Origin: Sipunculus nudus
Taxonomy: Eukaryota > Annelida > Sipuncula > Golfingiida > Sipunculidae
DNA: 64,000 nt
Reading direction: 5' to 3'
NCBI GenBank assembly: GCA_026874595.1
Contig: CM049317.1
Span: forward strand, 20,667,882-20,731,881
In this document: piece by piece, positions 47,632 through 60,900 of the stretch
Layout: each line of letters begins with the position of its first letter
Numbering within the stretch: the stretch's first letter is position 1
The notes under the pieces: model-generated
Databases searched by the model: none
Seen by the model: the letters and a program-made list of their open reading frames with translations, nothing else
Told to the model about the DNA's origin: nothing
Position numbers and translations under genes: made by a program

Positions 47632-48078
47632 GGACATAATCAGGAGAAATATTGTATTAATTCGTTCACACTATAAGTTTTTGTTCATTTAAACAAAAGT
47701 TTCAAGGCAAAAAGGTTCAGCACATGGTCTCAGTACCTGTCTCTGAGCTTTTTAACTCCTTATTGTGGTTTTGCGTGTTTGTAAGCACAATCCCAGTGTT
47801 TTTTTTTTAATAACAAGGCCGTGTGGCCTAGGGTCCGTTTTTCGCATGCGCGCCAGATAAAATGGGCTGTTTGAGCCAGCGGGAATATGTATTACAGTTT
47901 GGGGCCAGGGCAGTCAGGGCATCTTCTGATTGACCTATGTGTTGGCCAAGCCGGTGGATGAAGTCCCATGCGCGGTGTTTGTGTTAACACCTGTGATCGC
48001 GCCCGGTACACTGTTTTTAACACTAGTATACAAAACATAAGCCAATTTTTCATGGGTACAATTTATTTCAAAAAGGAA
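47632..48078 (+). repeat. Dispersed repeat R1, copy 2
   Basis: Matches 2701-3072 in the same orientation, with an extra stretch near 47790-47870 that includes GC-rich 'CATGCGCGCCAGATAAAATG'. Lies between the relic exon and gene B. Confidence 0.7.
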
Positions 48079-48599
48079 TGTTAATCCAACATGATTTATA
48101 TGTGATGAGCCCCCTTTCCTAAACTCCGACCTTAAATAGGAACCTGCTGCCGACGGGTAACAGCAGGGTCTGACAAAATATCGTATATTTATATTTTAAA
48201 ATTTGTTATTATACATCAGACTATCAGACGCTACTGAATAAAGCGAATTTTCATAATTTTATCATATAGCGGCGTGGCTGATTTCCAGCCTACTTCAAGC
48301 TTTATAGATGTCTTGGTCGAATCGAATTAAAGTGTCCGCGTAATATGCATTGCACTAACTCTTTATTCAAATACATCATGATTCAGTCACAGCCTGTACA
48401 AAATGACATAAACTACTAATCATTATTAGATTTCACAACACAAACTCTCCAAATGAATCTCCGTGAAATAGTGTAGAATGTTAGGATACGGGTTGACGCG
48501 GGCTATGGTACGGATGCTTTTTTTCACATATCACTTTCTCAAAGTTGTAAATTTAAGTATAGTATAAGTTGAAATATATAACTAAGTACTTGACTTATA

Positions 48600-49099
48600 C
48601 TCTTCTATAGAATGAAGGGTGTCACATGTATGCCGCCTGACCTATAGGTGTCTTGCAGCCAGCTGACAATAGAGCCTTTTCTTGTTACAAAACGTTTCCT
48701 GGACTTTAAAACGGGTAACCAACAAATGTACGAATTTAAATCCAAGGCGAATAACTGTCATCCAGTACCATCCTAGTACCAGGATGTGCCAAGGTGTTAC
48801 GTCATGAAATCTGTCGTCCTCCCTGCAATCAGAAGATGGCGAAATTTTCAAGATCTACGCCGAGTCTCGCTTCGTATTAACTTAAATATGATTTCATTAT
48901 TCAGCGAGTCCGAGGAAGCCTACTTGTTAAGGACTATGTGTGTAAATAATGGGGATTCGATCGCTGCCAGTGTTTTCATGGCACAATAATGAAATCTTTG
49001 TGTGAATTTAGATTTTTACTCTAATGAATTAACTGAATGAAAGCACTGAAAAGTCAGTTTATAAGAATACTTGACGTACCTGTAACAGCTTTTCGCTAT
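48600..49099 (-). other. 3' UTR and downstream flank of gene B
   Basis: Similar to the flank after the gene A stop (19900-20579), including 'TCAGTTTATAAGAATAC' directly after the stop codon. No AATAAA as close as in gene A; a TTTATT (AATAAA on the minus strand) is at 48362-48367. Confidence 0.5.
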
Positions 49100-49681
49100 T
49101 CAGTTAATTCTCTGCTGAACATCACCGGGTGGAGCTGTGCCTGCTTCATGATCCTCCTGTTGATGAGCATAGTATTATTTAGTTATCATCCAAAATGACA
49201 GGGATAGCCCAGAAATAATTAACCAATTCTTTAGATGAAAAAGTCCAGCACACGAACTGAGAATTTGTGAGAAAAAGAAAAGATTGACAGTAACTTATAG
49301 TTAAACATGAATCCAATTGTATTAAAATATGTAAATTAGGCATTGTTAATTAAAACGTAAAAAGCAATCTTTCATATAAAATATCCTCGACACACATATA
49401 TTTTACAATTGTGTTTTTGGACGGACTCGACAGAGGCAGGTAATGTATTTATATTTTCACCGTGTACATTAATGTACACTAAAATTCCATTTCTCAAATT
49501 GTATTCTGAATGTTTGCACGACAATTACCGCTAGAAGACCAGATGTATCAGCTTCTTTTTCCATTCCTTCAAGTTCATCTTTTAAGCCTGTTACGGGGGT
49601 CATGTTGGCTTTCTGTGACAGAGAGGACCCATTTGGGAACCATGGAATATTTTTTATGACTAATAAACGTTGGACATTATT

Positions 49682-49731
<50 letters not shown>

Positions 49732-50177
49732 GCATTTGTTCATATTGTTAGCTGTAGGTGAATCTAAATACTTAAATAATGCAAATATTAATTCGGATGA
49801 ATTAAACATGAACGAAACAAGGGGATTTGAAACAGGATAACTCGCATTATATGGCTTTCAGAAGCAAGAGAAAAATCTCCATTCACCAATCTTTGTTTCT
49901 TCTCTTTTTTCTCTCTGGCCATCCTTTCTTTTTCCTCTTTCTTCTCTCTCTCACGCTGCAGTTTTTGTTCTTTCTCTTCCTTCTTTCTCCTCTCCTGTTC
50001 CATTTTCTTCTCAGCTTTAATCTCCTTTGCAGTCTTAGGCTTGACCTGTTCTGGTTGTCCTTCGGTCACCTGCTCAACTTGATTGTTCTCTTTGGTAACT
50101 GCTTGTTCACTTTCTACAGATGACGTTACTTTGGTTTCTTCGCTGGTTTTATTGTTTCCATTACCTCCCGAACCAAG
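49100..50177 (-). CDS. Gene B exons 18-20: Lys/Glu-rich helix and tail
   Basis: Exon 18 (49887-50177, 97 codons) has a longer Ser/Thr/Glu/Gln-rich start than gene A, then 'KTAKEIKAEKKMEQE' and one 22-residue 'RRKKEEKEQKLQREREKKEE' unit where gene A has three. Exon 19 (49529-49612) and exon 20 (49100-49156, 18 residues and TGA) keep 'KEADTSGLLA' and 'PPGDVQQ'. Confidence 0.85.
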
Positions 50178-51855
50178 CTTAATTAATAAAATATCATTCA
50201 TTAATAAACATTAATATATTCATGTATAACAAAGTGATGTACACCAAAGGAAATGTTTATCAGCTATACCACGTGGTTTCGTTTAAATTTACACAAATGC
50301 CTTTTTTAAGATGGTCCTTTCAGTGGAGCTAACCTCCTCTGTAATCTTGAGTGTCAGTTCCACGTCGGTCGGTTCGACTGACGTTATCGGTGCCTCATCC
50401 TCAAACTTGACCTATTATATAACATATGTCTTTTTGAAACACAAATCATGGAGCTATCTAAATCATATGACAAAAAATAATTAAAAATGACGTGTTAAAG
50501 TGTGCTATTCAGAAAATATTACTGCATAAATATAGGGTGTAAAAGTCAAATGGGTGCAAAATTGAAATTAATTATTCGGAAATAATGTTCTTCTAGAAGG
50601 TTAAAATTGTCATGGGGTGTATTGTACAAACACGTTTTGGTGGTACGGTAGGAGGAGGGGGCTCTTCTTCCTCTTTGGTTGACTCAACAAGTTTCCCTTC
50701 CGGTCCAGAACTTTTTACCACCTTCATATGAAAAGTTTCACAGAAAATACGAAGTTTTAAAAAATATACAAGTGTCTCGCATCTCTTAAATGCTACGTCT
50801 TCGCCTTATGAAGCACAGACAACACAAAGACATATGTCACGTATAAAAAAAAACAAATTAAGGGGAAATTTGAAAAAGATTGTAATATGCTAAGTGTTAA
50901 TTATGAATACATTATGCTCTTATTAGAGGGCATTTAAGTGCGGGCTGTCTCAAACGTGTCTTTCATATTTTACTTTTTAAATAAATATGATGTGTGTAGA
51001 TAATCCAAAATCATATGACGTTTTATTTTACTACAGGAATAAAAAATTCAAATACATAAAATCTTTGGGCTATGATATAAGAATGCCATAAAATGTCATA
51101 CAGTGGCATAATCATGGTCTATCTTCACTTCCTGCTTATCATCGGGTTGGTTTACATCAACTGAGGCCTCTGCAGTTTTTGTTACCGCAGGAGATAGCGC
51201 CTGTGAAAATAGATATAACAATAATATTTGTCATGCAGAAATCTTCTTTGCCGAACCAATATTATATAAAATATCAACTATTCATATTATAGCCAGAATT
51301 GGCAGTTTAAGTGATTAAAGTATTAAAAAAATAGATATAACACAATTATGTAAATGCATAATAAAGAACATGTAATTACAAACATGTACGTTAAATAAAA
51401 GTAAATGTAGAATCTAATTAACAAACCTTTTCTTCACATATCACGCTTTCAGCTTGTATTTCCCCTTATCGCGTTATCACCAACATGTGTGCAATTCATA
51501 TATTGATTATTCGCCAAATATTCAAACAAAGCCTAACCATACCTGTTGGCTGCTGTGGGGTTGATTAAAGGTTGTTCCAGTCAATACTTCGCCAGTTATG
51601 ATCTGATCCATCATAGCTGGGTCAATCTGTTACACAGATACGGCTTTTTTAGTTAAAATTGGATGTCCAAAACAGATTTAACAAATGACTGATTTCAGAA
51701 AAGTCAAACAAAAATTATGCAATTGTATTAACGATAAAAGCTGTAATTTTTAATAGGGTAAAACTTATCTCACGGTATCATATGGGTCTTCCTCTTCTTT
51801 CTTGAGGACGTCAGCTACTGAAGTGTCTTTGGTTGTTTGTTCCTGTAGAGATGAA

Positions 51856-51921
<66 letters not shown>

Positions 51922-54900
51922 ATATAATTTTGTGAATACTATTAACATATTTTCAACGAGACATTACAAAGACCAATCTTTATTTTAGATCGTTTATTTT
52001 AGATAAGTTCTAGATCGACCTGTTATAAATTTTACCCTCTCTTGGATGTTCAATATCATGTTTTCGCCATTAGGTCGCAGAATATTTGTAACCTATTTAC
52101 GTGTCAAGTGAGCATTTAAAATGACCTCCCTATATTCTAAGTAAGCAGTTTCCAGGTTCGACATGAAAGATATATGCCCTGTCTGGATGTTAACAATCAG
52201 ATTTCCTTATTCCATATTTCCAGCGAAATTGTACCAGGACCAGGAGTGAGATATTTTTAGTTTAACGGTTACGATTTGTGCCCGGCAAATGGATTGACGA
52301 CCAAAGTCATTGCTATGGATCAATTGACTCACAGTCAGCTCAGATATAGCAAAACGTAATTGTCTGATTTCAGTTGCCTTCATCAATGTATCTGCCAGGT
52401 TGTATAGCCCTCCGAGCCACAAAGGTGAAAGTAGATACCATATAATTCCGATAACTTACCTTAATATTCTGAGCAGCCTTCTGTTGTAACTCTCTGTCGA
52501 AAAGGGGATTCGTAACATCTTCTGCCTCTGGTTTTGATATTACTTATGAATTCAAACTATTATTCGTAATGTTACCATGGTCAAATTACTTTGCTTTCAA
52601 TATTGTGCATCTGATATAGGGCCGGAATGTTTACAAACACAGGAAAAGTTTCCTTAAGCAATATATCCAATTGGTTTACCATTTAAACTAATCTAGTACT
52701 TATAAAAGGAATTCAGTTCACGTTTGTTCGCGGTGTTCTCTAAAACCGCGTTGTGTACAATATTGTGCCATACATCATTTTAAAGGTTATTATCCCCGCA
52801 GTGACATAGGCGATATGAAAATAAATAATTTTAATATACACATAATTTTGAGTGATTTTTCCGTTTTTTTACCGAGCACAGCCGAATTGCCTTCGGCAAT
52901 CACCGGAATGCGTGCATCGTGGTCACTTAACCTCTAACACTAAGGACTATTGTTCATATGAATAACGCTTGCTTTCAATGAGGGATTTGACCCACGTGTG
53001 TGGTCAGTAAAAGAGAAAAACACGTTTCTCGCTTTATGAAACCCAGGAGGATTAATGACAAAACCTAATTCAAGGTCCCGAATTCAGGAACAGGGCTGGG
53101 GTGGTGTCGGGGGTCTGAAAATGGGATACGGACCCACTGCATGGAGTCTCGCTGGGTCCGCTTCTGCTACTTACGATGTATGTATATTTCTGTTTTCTTC
53201 TTCAGGAACAGTTTCCATGCAACGTACATTTAATTAATCGAATGTTTTCCTCACATCAACTTATTCTTTATACGTCCAACGATAATACCAGTCAAATATC
53301 AACGAAACACTGTATGCCTCTGCGTCTCATTTTCGGTTCGCAATGTAAACCATCACTGACCAGGTCTTTAAGGTAAACATACCGGGATATGATTTTTGCT
53401 ACGAGCACAGCACCACAAAATAACAGTAAAAATTATTTGTACATATTGTATTCCGAGAGTATCCCACTAAAAATCTATATTTTCTTTTAACTTTTATAAT
53501 AAAAAATGAACCAACCTTCAATATCTCAGTAAATATATCTCCAAAACCGCAGTGAAAACCCCGGTATACCGGGTTTATCAGCTAGTTTCTAATATAACCA
53601 GATTAAGGTTAATACATTATACTAGCAATAACCCGTGCTACGCACGGTTTGGGGGAAACAGTTAGTTCTGATGTCAAATAGTCTTTCATAGTTGTAAGTC
53701 TTTGTTGTACAATTTCTTTGAAGACGACATTTGGTGAAAGTGTTTTCACTTTGAGTTGACCTTGTGTCTGGGTCTGGATGTGTGGATGACTTGGACATAT
53801 ACGTTACCGTACGAATGGTGGAATGTCTTCGGACAATTTCTGAGAATATGTAGCGACCTGTTATAAATGTTACCCTTTCTTGGATGTTCAATATCATGTT
53901 TTCGCCATTAGGTCGCAGAATATTTGTAACTTAATTTACGTGTCAAGTGAGCATTTAAAATGACCTCCCTGTATTCTAAGTAAGCAGTTTCCAGGTTCGA
54001 CATGAAAGATCTATGCCCTCTCTGGAAGTTAACAATTAGATTTCCTTATTCAATATTTCCAGCGAAATTTTACCAGGACCAGGAGTGAGATATTTTTTTA
54101 AACGGTTACGATTTGTGCCCGGCAAATGGATTGACGACCAGAGTCATCGCTACGGATCAATTGACTCACAGTCAGCTCAGATATAGCAAAACGTAATTGT
54201 CTGATTTCTGTTGCCTTCATCAATGTATCTGCCAGGCTGTACAGCCCTCCGAGCCGCCACAGAGGTGGAAGTAGATGCCCAAGAATTCCGATAACTTACC
54301 TTTATATTCTGAGCAGCCTTCTGTTGTAAATCTCTGTCGAAAAGGGGATTCGTAACATCTTCTGCCTCTGGTTTTGGTATTACCTATCAATTCAAACTAT
54401 TATTCGTAATGTTACCATGCTCAAATTACTTTGCTTTTCAATATTGTGCATCTGTTATAGGGCCGGAATGTTTATAAACACAGGAAAAGTTTCCTTAAGC
54501 AATATATCCAATTTACCATTTAAATTTATTTCTAATATAACCAGATTAAGGTCAATACATTATACTAGCAATAACCCGTGCTACGCACGGTTTGGGGAAA
54601 ACAGTTAGTTCTGATGTCAAATGATGTTCTGATGTATCTGGGTCTGGATGTGTGGATGACTTGGTCGAATACGTTACAGTTCGAATGGTGGAATGTCTTC
54701 GGACAAACCCGGAGCATATGTATGTCAAAAATCGGGACAATCGGTACTGTGGTATCAGAGATATGTAAAATCACACGAATCACGTTGAGCAATTGATATA
54801 TTGATCCATCGATGATATGTATAGTGTTATGCATAAAAATCTGACTGGAGCCAAGAAACTTGCCGGTGAATTTTTTGGAGAATTTTTTATGATAAATAAA

Positions 54901-57900
54901 ATCATTTTTATTAGAAAATATATTATGTTGAACATCGCTATTTAAAGTTGCCCTCCGAGCCCGTCAATCCACCCGTAAAGGAACCTGTAATCTAGCACGG
55001 AAGTACAGTAATGCTGAAACGTGTTCTCGATAATTGCATTCCCATTATCACACACAAAAACTGAGCACTTACATGGTCGGGCAATCCCGCTGCGCAAGAG
55101 TTCGGGGTAGCATTATGGTATGTTGTAAAATAACGGCTGTATATTTTTCTTAAATATCACGCACTCCCAAGGACCATTCCTGTATGATTGATAAGCCACC
55201 ACAGCTCGGGTAATTATGATTCTTTTAAAGATTTCCCTTTCGAGTATTCTCCTCATGCGAGATCTCGTCTATGAAGGGATTCGTTGTGCACAATAGACCT
55301 TATCACTGCGCGAAGTTTGCCTTTTGAGAAAAGATCACCAAAGGGGATTGATACGGGCCAGTGTCCGCGAAATGCACGAAAACCCAACACAGAGCCCCCC
55401 CCCCCCCCAGATAGCTTGGTTCCGGCATCACTAACACTATGGCCGTTGTGTTACCAGGCCCGAACGCACAAAGAAAGGGGCGCCCGTGAGGTCAAATATT
55501 TAAATTATTAATTATGCCAGTAACACGCAAATATTGCAAATAAAAATGGGATGAATCTTCTCGAATAAACCCGTGAACAAACGTATATAAAAAATCACGG
55601 CAATCCGTACAGTGGTTTCAGAGGAGATACGGAAAATCACAAATCATGTTACGCTTTTAATATAACGATCCATTATATGTATGGTGTTGTGGATAAAAAC
55701 AACGTTCGGACATTGTTTCGTAACAGCGTACAGTCGCACACGGTCGCCCAAAGCCAGTGCCTAACATGTGGTGGGGGTCTTTGACAAATAATCACCTACA
55801 CATGTGCCATGGGAATACATCTGAGAAAAGAATGTAAAATACCAGTTTTATTTGTGAAAATAGTAAAAATGATGGCCATGCCTTAAACGCAATAAGCATA
55901 TTTAGTTAATGAAAGAATAAAAAGCCTTTAAAAACTAAAAATTTTGCATAAACATTATTAAAAAAGAGATGGCACATGCACGTAATAGAAACTAATATTA
56001 GTACAAACGCATTAAATTTACATTTTTACATGAATTTTACATTTGTAACTAACTGCAGTGAAAGAAAAAAATCTCAATTTGCAAAATATTTTAAGTCAAT
56101 GATATGTGTTTACAACTTTGGTGGTCCCACTACACACGTTTACACACACGTAACCAACCACGACCTGAATCTGGTTAAGACTTTCTTTACATCTGTTACA
56201 TAGTGGCCCTACATGTGTTGGTTACTATTTGTCAAGGAACTCAATCGCATGCAAAGCCCTACACTCCGTGGAACGGTGTGCGATTGTATAACCATCACGG
56301 ATTCCTGCGACCCGGTAGATGTGTACTCAAGCATGTCAGGTCTTGTGAGGGGGGTTGCGGAAAGGAGCCCTCTTCGTGGGACACCCCCCACCCCCCGTCA
56401 TAGGAAGGCCTGCAAAACAATTCTTTTTCAAAGATCTCCTTTTGAGAATGGATCGCAGAAGGGAATTATTTCGGGTTGGTGACCGCGAAATGTGCTAAAA
56501 CCCTAGATAGGGTCCCGGAGTAAAACTCTGTCCAGCCATCAAACACTCTGTGGCCTTTGTGTTACTAGGCCCGAAGAAACAAAGAAAGAGGCGCAAGCAG
56601 GACAGCAAATATTATAATTATTAATTATGCACGTAATACGCACATATTGCAAATAAAAGTGGGTGTAATCTCTTCGGACAAACCCGGAATATATGTTTGT
56701 CGAAATTCACGGCAACCCATACGGTGGTATCAGGGGAGATACGGAAATTTACAAGAATTGCCTTACGCTATTAATATATAAATTATATTTCGTGTTATGA
56801 TTTCTTTATCTTTTAGATCCAAAATTAACCATCCCGGACTTATAATACACCTTTCTTATGATATATGTAGCAAATCGTGGTTTAACGGCCAGCTGAATTG
56901 GATTCTCAGTGTAGATTATTAAACGTTAATGTAAACAACTTACTTTTGTGACTGGAATCTTTATACTTGACTTTGTGGTTGTCACTGGGTAGTTAAAATT
57001 CCCTTTGTAACCTGTTGGCTTGTGTAGAGCAAACACAAATTCAAGATTAAAGTCACTTGGTTCCAGGTGAATGCTTGTATGTCTTGCAGTAAACGTGCCA
57101 GCCGCTTGTATCCAAGGAAATCGTCCTGTCAATAGTTTATCCAGTGTCAGCGTCTAAGAATATAAAGGAAATGTGTAAGCTATTCCTTAGAACTTGAATG
57201 AATTGATATAACCATGCGTGCTGGTCAATACACTCACCGTGGCCTTGTCTCCAATAACTTCCCAGGCTTCCTTGTTGTCAAATACTGCTATCTCCATCTC
57301 GTCAGTGGCCTCTAAGTCTTGATATGGTGTGGTCAGGGGCAGGTCGGCCGCTTGAAAAACCATTTGCTACAAATGGAATGTTCGATCTCTTTGAAAGCTT
57401 ATTAAAAAATGTACCATTAGCTGATGTCTGTGCTCTGTATACGTTTTGACCGATCCAATGAACCTTTGCCTTATGTTAATCTATGTGGGAAAAATTCCTC
57501 TTAATAATGTTTTTCCTTACCTTTAAGGACAGCGGTTAGAAGAATAATTTATCTATTAAATCTTCACGGCAGATGGTTGGAACATAGATCTAGTGACATT
57601 AAATATTTAAATGTTTCTGCTCTAAATCGTTTGAATAATGTCTTTTGCACAACAGCTAAAAACGTTCAAGAGAAGGGCGACTGAGAGACAAATGAAATAT
57701 GTGAGGCATCAAACCTTGGATTCTTCTCTTGAAGCCGTTTTTTGTTCATTCAATTCTGTTGAACCAGTTTTGTGAGACTCAACTATCTTGGCCTCTAAGT
57801 TATCCTACAAATATTTTGCAACATTTTTTAAAAATAAAATGTACTGAATGGTATGCAAAGTAGTGTCTACCAAATCGCAGATTTATATCTAAGCTTGATA

Positions 57901-60900
57901 TTGATATTATTTATGTTCCGAGAGGATTTTGTTTGGTAAACAAGTGATTTTATTACACAAAGCAGTCAAGCTGTACCTTTATGATACTTGAAACAGAATA
58001 AAACGAGTGAAATATCGTTGTATGGATTTCAACTTCCAAAGGCTTGTTAGAATCGGCTGGTGGCCCTTTTATAACCGCAAAGATTGCTGCCTTTAGGTTC
58101 AGACGAGCGGGCCCATTCATCATACATGTGCATAGAATTTCGACAGCTTGGTCGGTTTCGTGCAGGGAAATTTCAAGTTTGTCAGGAAACACTTCACAAA
58201 ACGTGTTCTTGTCCACTTGCTGTTCCTGGGGAACCTCTGACCAGTCACGATGTTTTTCGTTGTCATCCCAGAACCTCTGATAAACCTTCACAGCTTTTTT
58301 CATCTCAGGTGCAACGGAATGCTTCACAGTAGCAGTGATGTATTTATGCAAAGGCTCGGTTGATTTGACCTTAATGATAGGCGTTATTATCACATGTCCT
58401 TGTGGGATGTTATGAACAAATTCCGGAATATCCATTTTTGGTTCCACTGTGATCTCCCCTTCATCCGTAAGAGCTCCGGGAGGTACATCTAGAGTTACGT
58501 CATAATTGGGGCACCTGTAGCTCCCTCCAGCGTGGTCAAATCTTTCAGTAAATGGGGGTAGAGGAGGTTTATTATTTATCAACGGGGCTTGATCTTCTTC
58601 AAATTTTTCCTTTGGGTCCTTTAAAAGGTATAAGAAGCAAATTCTTATTGGATAGGATTAGCTTATAAATTGGCGTATAATTCCTAATTTATACAAAAAC
58701 CCTTTCGTCTTTATATACGATCAGATCAGAGTAACCATCTTTATGGCTGGCAATAAACAAAATGCCCATTTGTTAAACCTCGCGATGTCGTATTCTATTC
58801 AAATTATTTTTTTCCATTGCAGCTGAATATCCTCGTCTATTCATGGTGGTAACTATGTATGGCCATGCGCAATCCTACATTTTTAGTAAAAAAAAGACAG
58901 GTGTACTGTTAAACCATATATATGACAGATACATTGAGTATTTAAGCTCTATATTATTTGCCTTTTATTAGAAAAACAGAAAATATTAAGGGAGGCAAAA
59001 CTCTACTTATAAAAAGATTTACAGCGGAAGCCCGCCTTGCGACCACCTCACATTTGGGACCACCCCACAATTACGCTAATTTTTGTGGTCCCAAATATTA
59101 ATTTGATTTCAATGATAATTGCGACCTACCCTGAATTCAGAATTACGAACTGGTTTTCTGCTCCCAAAATAAATGTAACCCCCGAAAAACGAAAACTTAG
59201 TACTGTAATACTATTTTCCCAAAGTCACTAGCCTTACAGAGTGTAGCTGCCGGGCTAATAATAGCTTCATGAAGGGCAACACATAACTAATTAATTAGCC
59301 ATTCCGCACGTACCGTCCTGGATGGAACATGTAGTACTGGCCTATTATAATGACCCATCGATATTTATGGCTCAACGGTAAGCGTCTGTGTAATGACTGA
59401 CTCATGTGCTAGGGGTTTGTGCTCAGTATTCATTCTATGTAATGTTTGGACATTTTAACACATGCACCACTGCTTCAGGCCTTGAAATATGATTCAAGTT
59501 ACAAAGAATTTCATAAATACGACCATCCCCTAATTATTACCATTTTGTTAAGGTCCCAGGCTGGTCGTAATAATGGGACTCGACTGTTATTACAAGCCAA
59601 ATAGGGGAATTATTCTTGTATAATGCAAATGTATAACAATGAAATATATACGTTTCTGAATTCGTCTACTTTCTCCATTATCCATCCCCTCTTGTAGAAT
59701 GCTATACCCGCAACAATCAGGATCAGGAAGAGGAAGATCAGTCCAACGGCGAGGCCTGCCTTGTTTCCACTATTCCCTAATATCATAAAAATACACGATG
59801 AGTATCAATGACAAAGGCAACTCAAATGTAGTAATACAGTATTCACAGGCAATAAAGTTTACTTTATAAGGTTACACTTCTGGTAATATACAACAGATAT
59901 TGTTTTTCTGTGGACGTACTTTTACCTAAACTATTTTAAATACTCATACATGAATTCCTTTATTCAAAGGATGACTGTGATGAATTATGTAATTCAACTT
60001 TATATTGATACGAAGACAAATTGCTAAGGGGAAAACATTGGGCCGATCCCGGTTTCTAACCCATGTTGGTGGCGCACATGTCCGGAATCCCAACCGCTTC
60101 GCTAGAGAAGCATGCTACACAACGAAACAGTTCGGTCCGCTTTATGTCACCCCTCAACACACCCCCTCTTAAGAGCGTTCTGGTATCAGAACAAGAATAA
60201 TTATCCCAGGAGTTTATCGTCAGGTTGGACGAGCCCCCATTTGTTACGAAGAAAAATTGTTAAAGGAAAAACATTGGGCCGATCCCGGTTTCGAACCGAT
60301 GTGGTGGCGCACATATCCGGCGTTTCAGCCGCTTCGCGAGAGAAGCAAGCTTCATTAGAGAGACAGTTCGGTCCGCTTTTATGCCACCCCGTAACAATAT
60401 AAAAATATAATTTTTGTTAGATTGGTGGAAATGATACACAGTTAACTCAATCAGTAAAATATGAAAATAAAAATCTTTAATAACGGAATAATGGATATAT
60501 CCTGTATTTTTCTTATCGGCCAGGTTTGTGTGAAGAAAGCACTATGTGTACATACCATAATCATAATTTCATTCTACTTATTATATGTTCTTAATGTGTA
60601 TAGAATAGAGTGTGAAATAAAATCACCTGCAGGGGGCGCACCAGTAGTCACGGCAGAACCTAATGCTTGAAGTGGCTTTGGTGTAACAAATTCAAATTCT
60701 GTAAGGATGTAAATATTAAAAAAAGAATAAGTTACACCTTTAGATAATTTACTAATGGACAAGATGTTGTATGTTGTATATATGTACTGTTAATGCAAAT
60801 GAAATAAGAAAAAAAACTGAAAAGTACTTCAGGTAAAGATAATATGCAATATAGATCTAACTGAGATTCCTTAACATATATTTTAAAACGTTCAGGTTTT

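Larger units (their letters stand above)
52000..54720 (-). repeat. Intragenic duplication around exon 12 of gene B
   Basis: About 680 bases at 52000-52687 reappear at 53855-54535 with few differences, e.g. 'TTTTCGCCATTAGGTCGCAG', 'CAATTGACTCACAGTCAGCT' and the exon 12 sequence. The R3 repeat follows both copies (53586-53850 and 54536-54720). Repeat R2 (52688-53585) splits the first unit from its R3 part, so it came in after the duplication. Confidence 0.85.

Noticed and set aside
60243-60396. Functional tRNA gene
   Set aside because: A and B boxes are present but no good acceptor stem pairs, and a damaged sister copy lies beside it; a SINE explains both.
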